A DNA stretch of 10,623 nt from an uncultured Collinsella sp. (GTDB taxonomy: Bacteria > Actinomycetota > Coriobacteriia > Coriobacteriales > Coriobacteriaceae). The DNA lies in the NCBI GenBank assembly GCA_902494465.1, contig CABUTH010000051.1:1-10623 (forward strand). The letters are read 5' to 3'. Both the position numbers and the translations under genes were made by a program. The notes under the pieces are model-generated. The model made no database searches, had not been told where the DNA came from, and worked only from the letters and a program-made list of their open reading frames with translations. The first letter of the stretch is position 1. Each line of letters begins with the position of its first letter. Below, one piece after another: positions 9,501 to 10,623 of this stretch.

Positions 9501-10623
9501 GCGCGACCGTCGCGTTCACCAATACGTACGGAACGGCCGCCGAGGGCAGGGACGTCTCCACCGCGGGGCTCTTCACCAAGGCGCTCGAGGGCCGCGACTG
9601 GGCCGAGGGCGACAGCTTCCAGTTCACGCTTACGGGCGAGGGCGGCGCCCCCATGCCCGAGGGCTCTGCCGACGGCTCCAAGACCGTCAGCGTGACGGCC
9701 GCCGCCGGAACCAAGGCGGGCGATAGGGTCGCCTTCGACTTCGGCTCCATCCGCTACACGCTCGATGACATCAAGGATGCCGAGTTCGCCGAGGTCGGCG
9801 GCAAGCGCGTGCGCGCCAAGACCTTCACCTACACGGTGCGCGAGGTCAGGCCCGATGACGGCTCCGCCATCGTCGGCGTGTCCTACGACGGCCACGTCGC
9901 CACGATGACGGTGACCGTGACCGACGACGGCTCCGGCAACCTCACGGCCACGACGCCCGCGATCGCGCAGGTGAGCGGTGGCGACTTCGTCAACACCTAC
10001 ACGACCGAGCTCGACTATTCGGCCCGCGCGGGCGTGCGCCTGTCCAAGACGCTCTCCGGCCGCGCCATGGAGGCGGGGCAGTTCGCCTTCACCGTGACCG
10101 CGGACGCCGAGACGGCCGCCAAGCTCGGCCTCAAGACCGACGGGGACGCCTACGCCGTGGCCGCGGCTGACGACGGAGAGGCCGACCTGGTCGACCTCGT
10201 CGGCGGTGCTGCGGGCAGCGACGTGAAGTTCACCGATGCCGACGCGGGCAAGACCTACAGCTTCACCGTTACCGAGACCAAGCTCGGCGGCAAGGGCTAC
10301 ACCAACGACACCGCGCCGCGCACGGTGACCATCGCGCCCGCCTACGACGCCGCGACGGGCAAGCTCACGGTCACGACCACGGTTGCCAAGGACGGTGTCG
10401 AGGTCGCCCGCGGCGAGGTCTCCACGGCGGATGACGCCACGGCTCAGGCCGCGCCCGTGACGGTCGCGTTCCAGAACTCCTACGAGGCCACCGGCGCGCT
10501 CGGCGGCGAGGGCAACGTGGCAATTAACGCCAGCAAGACGCTGACGGGCCGCGCCGCGGCGGCGGGCGAGTTCTCGTTCTCCGTCCGTGACGTCCAGGGT
10601 AATGTGGCCGCGACCGCGTCCAA
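386..10623 (+). CDS. Giant secreted tip-and-stalk adhesin (fibro-slime, SpaA, FctA-repeat protein), 3' end outside window
   Basis: The frame reads from ATG 386 to the window end without a stop: 3,412 whole codons plus two bases. The start is fixed by an in-frame TAG at 341-343, a strong Shine-Dalgarno six bases upstream and a signal peptide directly after it. Domain order by residue: signal peptide 1-47; fibro-slime tip module 48-405; SpaA/Cna-B-like 408-489; unassigned 490-698; SpaA-like 699-811; unassigned 812-963; then 17 stalk domains from 964 onward (DUF7601-like, eight FctA-like, two DUF11, DUF7601-like, FctA, DUF7601-like, three FctA). Family knowledge says such proteins are exported by Sec, folded outside the cell, locked by Lys-Asn isopeptide bonds and usually anchored by sortase. 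The anchor is not visible here because the C-terminus is missing. Only a handful of cysteines occur. The ligand is unknown. It could be a pilus-like shaft rather than a single-chain adhesin, but its length favours the latter. Confidence 0.97.
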   Translation, partial: MNRVYAKAQEILKPLGTKTNTVKRALKVLTVPLAACALLFGATSASADQTVPFSNHIMKTVNPTGTTVNLFDYWVVDGANDKSVNINNNNGNNNTGINKGHQLKFNGGAGSGINKWTGRSGIDGFGRLPFVKNTLVNGYPEIKAGTYASYGTKGDCTDESLAYLFNNDSQANGKQNGKAVYNNVKGLFQLKDGYYVYDSYGSKGNYAVYNSTTNSFNVYDKAGVYKGGVSDANLGQFFPFDSADKVFDENGNSLSPKQIIDGSTNLNHHFGMSVTTEFVQPASGKTTGNKDMIFEFSGDDDVWVYIDGVLVGDLGGIHEKATLKINFATGGVHVGHVDNANDPEKTIQDTTIKAMFQAAGADTSNRRFSGNTFLDSSKHTLSFFYLERGAGASNMSLKFNLTTLPSSEVAKVDQNGEAVQGAEFALYQSDANWNAQDEAIAQGTTDANGQLVLLKPDRSVLSFDNQHAEGHDYFVLKEVGLPAGYRSSLTSSTTATPGELHLQYKKAASGTGGVVVAPQTTVTTADGKSWTGSRMWLNGGYLAAKETISLNKETKDNKGNAISSGTTFAVVLKLTGASEDHTSEDAWTAVTGNPLNGYKLCSAHGIAGAVEAAKSADTSVFDVDTKGDYVVTVRSLPGDIEKYAAMMTDKSEAEYTVAVYHTTASSLAEATIDNTSMVQYQTINRQFSTVIHLTNVQNRLFVQKVDDLGKPVNGATFELYQAKDVTGDSPSTYAIEAGATPYDTVQANGMTYPYDIEGAACFPLDSTKHAPLIKGTYYLRESKSPDGYEINSTITKVIVDDSGVYVDAGEENDGVRSMSGPGSLIASLAQFGSPDSIDNTLTHIKGKLQSATGADVKGNLTWGQTSTAKGVTPSLADDLMHMRYDKATQGTKTVLRYVEDGGDRNSQLATIFADTGINRMALYQEDDSAYIDDASKTRTNLGTLQLNHLFTTATAVQYTDRRVARLQVTKTVTADAGLTAPTKDADDNDLTFTFKFTLPESQEGYEAHVFDASGNAVGNSFRLKNGDTHSIKAGETIRVYDLKKGDNYSVSELTTKGEVSSGNVLASIVNAVTGSADESVLPAGFSLVRRMVGGEKQSGTGNTITGSIAALVDGKIPASNTLEFINKYSVSPVRNGLSAKKVLEGRNWADGDTFTVQLTADDGVPMPSGAKSKVATVELTNDQPATFGDITYTKPGTYAYTISEDIPGSNAKADGISYSAAVYTATVKVDDNRAGALVVTSVNVVQKRNDAGTHTNTEVADKIATFTNRYDTHEHSIIIHAQKNLTDNAGSFPLSQNAFSFKLERVGGYADDNAAFDPDKVDTSIKAPMPEGNTATVGNNADGTVTWPAISYTAKADVGRAYVYKFTEENPGSVTGMTYDGSIYYVVVRNAKKGAGIQTSIEYYKIAEDGSVKQLDTNVTPSFTNIYSVEPTSATLQGQKTVSGRDWNQGERYTFNLTAAADDANATGLSKTTAQAVKDGVVAINASQATAAAPESGRVASFSFGTEAAPTVTFNRAGTFSFNITEDAAQDGQAGMSMDKHTARATVVVTDLDESGNHTGKLRVSSVTYANTGASDADKAVTDKAAFTNAYHASGTFDGVTVSKTLEGRASAAGQFTFAVTGLWYNGVQTSVDGAEASLSNKAAGAGVSGAVVGASGQEKLFARTLTERDLGHTFAYRIHENQPAAAAGYAYDTSYTGDAIVLVKVLARKNDPAKLYTVTTVLKGAGVTELLGDTNDASALTDEEIAELKQDSHTYVQQYDASETGATTPTVSFVNRYTASLDYGADGGLQIEKTLTYPKDATIFGSPKSTFRYIVKPADETSASKVGISTNGKVFETANVEANAPKTVSLVPAGGLTFTQDDAGKTFTYTVSEIDDKATGYTYDKTVHTVRAVVADNGDGTLRVTTSVSKPGDGGDELEGQWIYPSGATSTGVATVKFKNTYTVTEAATYTPSVTKVVAGADAPDKFTFAMTAADDATKVAISGNLITGSSMSADNGYVEKKQTKEGLKDGEHYQVNFSKLTFNKPGTYKFAINEQVPIVLGEWKYDTHTYVLTITVTDEGGKLVARADGTTGSEGFIFTNSYQTSTSYELQGGLEIVKTLNGHDLHAGMFGFTVTGEDTASTEKLKTLLRADEGKLTVKNDEPQADGTSYTGILGGLTFATEDAGKTFIYKIVENKGNQGGYTYDSTYWTVEIAVKNRDNGSLYTETTVKHFDANNVEDTDDAKTYSSKDGTVKAQVSFTNSYVATGTFDGLTAEKVMDSGDKIEAGQYTFDLYAEKADGSLEKMDEGTTQTAKNGTATVDFGKVNFKLGNAAGESNEQTIDLAGAVNHGIATKRHNADHTTTYSFNLVAKERLANLPEGVRPVDTSATCRVLLEVTDNNNGKLTFKVTYRDGTEKGKIVFHNTRDKVKTIGTVAKPDVDIDGQLLSVGDSYAYTINWANTEADAAGNLVSANVTVTDELPTGVVFEAFEGEYADKGAASGQSLTWNLGKQPAGSHGSVRARVKITEDAVKDAQSAVDTINNTATVWVGNKSYTGTTTNYVPKKSESDAQDSTGSGAALGDELTYTIGYKNTEGAPATVTITDTVPVGTKFVEFAGDRKDAGSKDNDGNLTWTLADVPAGKEGTVQFKVRVTEDAFKSGGASGDISNQASVAVGNNPAVKTNTTTDQVSDGRLTLSKTVTAAEGITAPNKAFTFKVLLYQADGTTPLAGTFAFAGRPGGTNGTYVSGQIKSGDTIALKAGGSVTVTLPTGTHYEVQELDSKGELMTSEDGFAVVDKANPQKGTVGQATQASFTNVYSAESTKVENAFKVQKKISGRNWTKADAFTMTLTAQGEAPMPKGAKDGVSTIALNKDAQVGNFGTIEYTKPGTYTYVITEQSGDETALTFSKATYRATVTVTDNGAGKLLAKTKIAQLTDDAGDAAERTVEAAVFTNTAKTGSLTVKKTVVGGDSQREFGFTVALADGDGEPVSGTFGKGENAVTFADGKATFTLRDGGEKTVAGLPVGARYTVTEDAAEGYTTTVNGADGSKAEGAVTEDGATVAFTNTYGTAAEGRDVSTAGLFTKALEGRDWAEGDSFQFTLTGEGGAPMPEGSADGSKTVSVTAAAGTKAGDRVAFDFGSIRYTLDDIKDAEFAEVGGKRVRAKTFTYTVREVRPDDGSAIVGVSYDGHVATMTVTVTDDGSGNLTATTPAIAQVSGGDFVNTYTTELDYSARAGVRLSKTLSGRAMEAGQFAFTVTADAETAAKLGLKTDGDAYAVAAADDGEADLVDLVGGAAGSDVKFTDADAGKTYSFTVTETKLGGKGYTNDTAPRTVTIAPAYDAATGKLTVTTTVAKDGVEVARGEVSTADDATAQAAPVTVAFQNSYEATGALGGEGNVAINASKTLTGRAAAAGEFSFSVRDVQGNVAATAS
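527..1597 (+). other. N-terminal tip module with fibro-slime domain
   Basis: Residues 48-404. An N-terminal lobe carries NLFDYWV (70-76), an Asn-rich loop at 85-94 and a GINKGHQLKF stretch. The fibro-slime region follows: GQFFPFD at 235-241, HHFGM at 268-272, then the hallmark GDDDVWVYIDG at 298-308, GDLGG at 312-316 with His318, and a closing FFYLER at 383-388. Three consecutive Asp at 299-301 with Asp307 and Asp313 resemble the acidic cluster of the PA14-like lectin fold, in which such residues may bind calcium or sugar. The fibro-slime domain is known from Fibrobacter, Dictyostelium and many gut Gram-positives; its ligands are mostly unknown. Placement right after the signal peptide makes this the outermost part of the protein. 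Calling it the adhesive tip is inference. Confidence 0.9.
1607..1850 (+). other. SpaA/Cna-B-like domain 1
   Basis: Residues 408-489. It has the usual strand order: AKVDQNG with Lys411, then GAEFALY, a DANGQL turn, and LKEVGLPAGY ending at Tyr485, with Glu478 at the place of the catalytic acid. Lys411 and Glu478 are the expected isopeptide pair with a later Asn that I cannot pin down. The domain probably links the tip to the stalk. Confidence 0.82.
1851..2479 (+). other. Unassigned extracellular segment between SpaA domains
   Basis: Residues 490-698. I recognise no named domain. It begins with a Ser/Thr-rich linker, has a TVTTADGKSWTG stretch, then alternates short polar and hydrophobic strands (AVVLKLTG, DYVVTV, YTVAVYHT) like a beta-sandwich. 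One cysteine lies in the YKLCSAHG stretch. Its position between the two SpaA-like domains looks like a fixed part of the head, since similar segments sit here in other fibro-slime proteins of gut bacteria as far as I recall. Confidence 0.5.
2480..2815 (+). other. SpaA/Cna-B-like domain 2
   Basis: Residues 700-811. Strand A is LFVQKVDDLGKPVNGA with Lys704 and Asp706, followed by TFELYQ. The last strands read GTYYLRESKSPDGYE with Glu781 and Tyr788, the classic SpaA ending, then TKVIVDDSGVYVDAG. A long insert between strands (about residues 725-770, including one Cys in GAACFPL) makes this copy larger than domain 1. Confidence 0.87.
2816..3274 (+). other. Unassigned segment between the head and the stalk
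   Basis: Residues 812-963, from GEENDGVRSM to the strand before ARLQVTK. No named domain is recognised. It contains ASLAQFG and DSIDNTLTHIKGKL, which look helical and are unusual in a protein otherwise built from beta strands, then RYVEDGGDRNSQ and LNHLFTTATAVQ. It separates the head (tip plus SpaA pair) from the repetitive stalk and could be a hinge or capping element; that role is inference. Confidence 0.45.
3275..3769 (+). repeat. Stalk domain 1: DUF7601/DUF5979-like copy a
   Basis: Residues 964-1128. It opens with LQVTKTVTA (Lys970), has the strand LTFTFKFTL, an AGETIRVYDLKKGDNYSVSE stretch with Glu1052, and ends in FINKY with Asn1126. These three residues fit the Lys/Glu/Asn set of this fold. 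A long insert before the last strand (about residues 1060-1120) distinguishes it from copies b and c. Confidence 0.75.
3782..4195 (+). repeat. FctA-like repeat R1 (GRxW type)
   Basis: Spy0128/FctA pilin fold, residues 1133-1270. First strand KKVLEGRNW with Lys1141, then PMPSGAK, TKPGTYAYTISE with Glu1204, ending FTNRY with Asn1268. The Lys, Glu and Asn match the set that makes the isopeptide bond in streptococcal pilin. Its PMPxGAK and YTKPGTY stretches are shared almost word for word with R9. Confidence 0.9.
4205..4666 (+). repeat. FctA-like repeat R2 (no GR motif)
   Basis: Residues 1274-1427. The strand with Lys1283 reads HAQKNLTDN and lacks the usual GR. The core has SFKLERVGG, PMPEG, YKFTEEN (Glu1368) and the end FTNIY (Asn1425). 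It is divergent but keeps all three candidate bond residues. Confidence 0.85.
4682..5158 (+). repeat. FctA-like repeat R3 (GRxW type)
   Basis: Residues 1433-1591: QKTVSGRDW (Lys1440), RYTFNLTA, AGTFSFNITE (Glu1526) and FTNAY (Asn1589). An Ala-rich insert of roughly 30 residues after the second strand makes it longer than R1. Confidence 0.9.
5168..5719 (+). repeat. FctA-like repeat R4 (AGQF type)
   Basis: Residues 1595-1778. The linker GTFDG leads into VSKTLEGR (Lys1604) and AGQFTFAVTG, then FAYRIHE (Glu1681) and FVNRY (Asn1776). At 172 residues from Lys to Asn it is the longest copy, owing to an insert near ELLGDTNDASALTDEE that may form a helix. Confidence 0.88.
5732..6214 (+). repeat. FctA-like repeat R5
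   Basis: Residues 1783-1943. Starts after the linker TASLDYG: LQIEKTLTYPKDA (Lys1794, GR missing), DDAGKTFTYTVSE (Glu1874), and FKNTY (Asn1941). The DDAGKTF stretch before the acidic residue is shared with R7 and R11. Confidence 0.86.
6224..6637 (+). repeat. FctA-like repeat R6
   Basis: Residues 1947-2084: PSVTKVVAGAD (Lys1957), DKFTFAMTAADDAT, KPGTYKFAINE (Glu2036), and FTNSY (Asn2082). The first strand has diverged from the KTLxGR pattern, but length and the closing motif are regular. Confidence 0.86.
6653..7120 (+). repeat. FctA-like repeat R7
   Basis: Residues 2090-2245: GLEIVKTLNGHDL (Lys2100; GH in place of GR), AGMFGFTVTG, EDAGKTFIYKIVE (Glu2176), FTNSY (Asn2243). The leading SYELQGG linker resembles those of R5 and R11. 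Confidence 0.88.
7130..7606 (+). repeat. FctA-like repeat R8, divergent copy
   Basis: Residues 2249-2407. The leader GTFDGL matches R4, but the first strand reads AEKVMDSGDK (Lys2258) and the last reads FHNTR (Asn2405) in place of FTNxY. Glu2354 in NLVAKE is the candidate acid. It contains one Cys (SATCRV). It is the last copy before the DUF11 pair and is the most decayed at its C-terminal edge. Confidence 0.78.
7619..8020 (+). repeat. DUF11-like domain 1
   Basis: Residues 2412-2545. It shows the DUF11 pattern: SVGDSYAYTINWANT, then VTVTDELPTGVVF, LTWNLGKQPAGS, and INNTATVWVG. Lys2418 near the start and Asn2523/2524 in INNTA could form an isopeptide as in fimbrial D2-type domains; this pairing is inference. 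Confidence 0.85.
8060..8404 (+). repeat. DUF11-like domain 2
   Basis: Residues 2559-2673: LGDELTYTIGYKNTEG, VTITDTVPVGTKF, LTWTLADVPAGKEG, and ISNQASVAVG with Asn2649. It is a clear tandem partner of DUF11-like domain 1, joined by a Ser/Asp/Gly-rich linker (about residues 2547-2558) that looks flexible. An obvious early Lys partner is only found in the linker before it (2545-2546). Confidence 0.85.
8402..8779 (+). repeat. DUF7601/DUF5979-like copy b
   Basis: Residues 2673-2798: LTLSKTVTAAEGITAP (Lys2679), FTFKVLLYQADG, THYEVQE (Glu2759), FTNVY (Asn2796). The phrase SKTVTA followed by GITAP echoes copy a (TKTVTADAGLTAP), so a and b are closer to each other than to copy c. Confidence 0.8.
8801..9190 (+). 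repeat. FctA-like repeat R9 (GRxW type)
   Basis: Residues 2806-2935: VQKKISGRNW (Lys2813 by alignment to KTLxGR), PMPKGAK, YTKPGTYTYVITE (Glu2877), and FTNTA (Asn2934; the closing Tyr is replaced by Ala). It is the shortest copy. TTT at 9179 is the last TTT codon for Phe in the window. Confidence 0.9.
9200..9529 (+). repeat. DUF7601/DUF5979-like copy c
   Basis: Residues 2939-3048: LTVKKTVVGG (Lys2945), FGFTVALADG, DGGEKTVAGLPVGARYTVTE (Glu3013), GYTTTVNG, and FTNTY (Asn3046). It is the most canonical of the three copies and has no large insert. It also marks the start of a section with much higher GC at third codon positions. Confidence 0.88.
9554..10000 (+). repeat. FctA-like repeat R10 (GRxW type)
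   Basis: Residues 3057-3205: FTKALEGRDW (Lys3065), GDSFQFTLTG, PMPEG, FTYTVRE (Glu3153), and FVNTY (Asn3203). An insert between strands (about residues 3105-3145, with IKDAEFAEVGG) lengthens it compared with R1 and R9. Confidence 0.9.
10016..10483 (+). repeat. FctA-like repeat R11 (AGQF type)
   Basis: Residues 3211-3366: VRLSKTLSGR (Lys3221), AGQFAFTVTAD, DADAGKTYSFTVTE (Glu3297), FQNSY (Asn3364). The leader ELDYSARAG resembles that of R5. R10 followed by R11 repeats the order seen in R3 followed by R4. Confidence 0.9.
10493..10623 (+). repeat. FctA-like repeat R12, cut by window end
   Basis: Residues 3370-3412. Only the first two strands are present: INASKTLTGR with Lys3384, then AGEFSFSVRD. 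The Glu and Asn partners would lie past base 10623. Its presence shows that the stalk continues downstream. Confidence 0.85.

Noticed and set aside
6752..9895. Minus-strand open frame of over 1,000 codons, with similar ones at 3794-6427 and 1970-3472
   Set aside because: All three lie in the one antisense frame whose codons mirror the sense codons exactly. That frame stays open because the sense gene avoids TTA, CTA and TCA; the antisense stops at 1970 and 6752 are sense TCA codons and the one at 3794 is a sense CTA. The translations are rich in Gly, Arg, His and Ala without domain pattern, while the plus strand gives clear domains.
3782..10623. Regularly spaced similar sequences as a CRISPR array or DNA tandem repeat
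   Set aside because: The similarity is at protein level over units of roughly 130-180 codons with poor nucleotide identity; no short identical repeats with unique spacers are seen.
386..10623. Possible frameshifts or internal stops in the repeat region
   Set aside because: Every domain from the signal peptide to R12 reads in the same frame with its motifs intact, so no break is supported.

Overview
The window is almost entirely one very large plus-strand gene. It starts at ATG 386 and is still open at base 10623, so at least 3,412 codons are present and no in-frame stop was seen on reading the frame through. The product is a secreted, multi-domain Gram-positive surface protein. GC-rich coding DNA, an N-terminal fibro-slime module, and long strings of SpaA, Spy0128/FctA-type, DUF7601/DUF5979-like and DUF11 domains suggest a gut Coriobacteriia member, with Collinsella or a close relative as the best guess. 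The genus call is inference from style, not a match.

Layout. Bases 1-385 hold no confident gene. They contain the edge of whatever lies upstream, an AT-rich leader with a possible promoter (TTGCGT, 18 nt, TATATT at 284-313) whose spacer carries a run of eight G, and a good Shine-Dalgarno at 373-380. Bases 386-526 encode a signal peptide cut after Ala-Ser-Ala (residue 47). Bases 527-1597 encode the distal adhesive module with its fibro-slime core. Two SpaA/Cna-B-like domains (1607-1850 and 2480-2815) alternate with two stretches I cannot assign to a named domain (1851-2479 and 2816-3274). From 3275 to the window end runs a stalk of 17 beta-sandwich domains: three DUF7601/DUF5979-like, twelve FctA-like (the last one cut) and a DUF11 pair in the middle.

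How it works together. The architecture is that of a tip-and-stalk adhesin. The fibro-slime module sits far from the cell on a rod of domains, most of which carry the Lys/Glu/Asn set that in this fold forms an intramolecular isopeptide bond, giving a rigid, protease-resistant stalk. The cell-wall sorting signal expected at the C-terminus lies beyond the window.

Points of most interest are the poly-G tract inside the candidate promoter (a possible phase-variation switch), the threefold recurrence of a DUF7601-like plus GRxW-type FctA module, and an abrupt shift in base use near 9190, after which all 21 Phe codons are TTC. Long open frames on the minus strand are mirror-image shadows of this gene.
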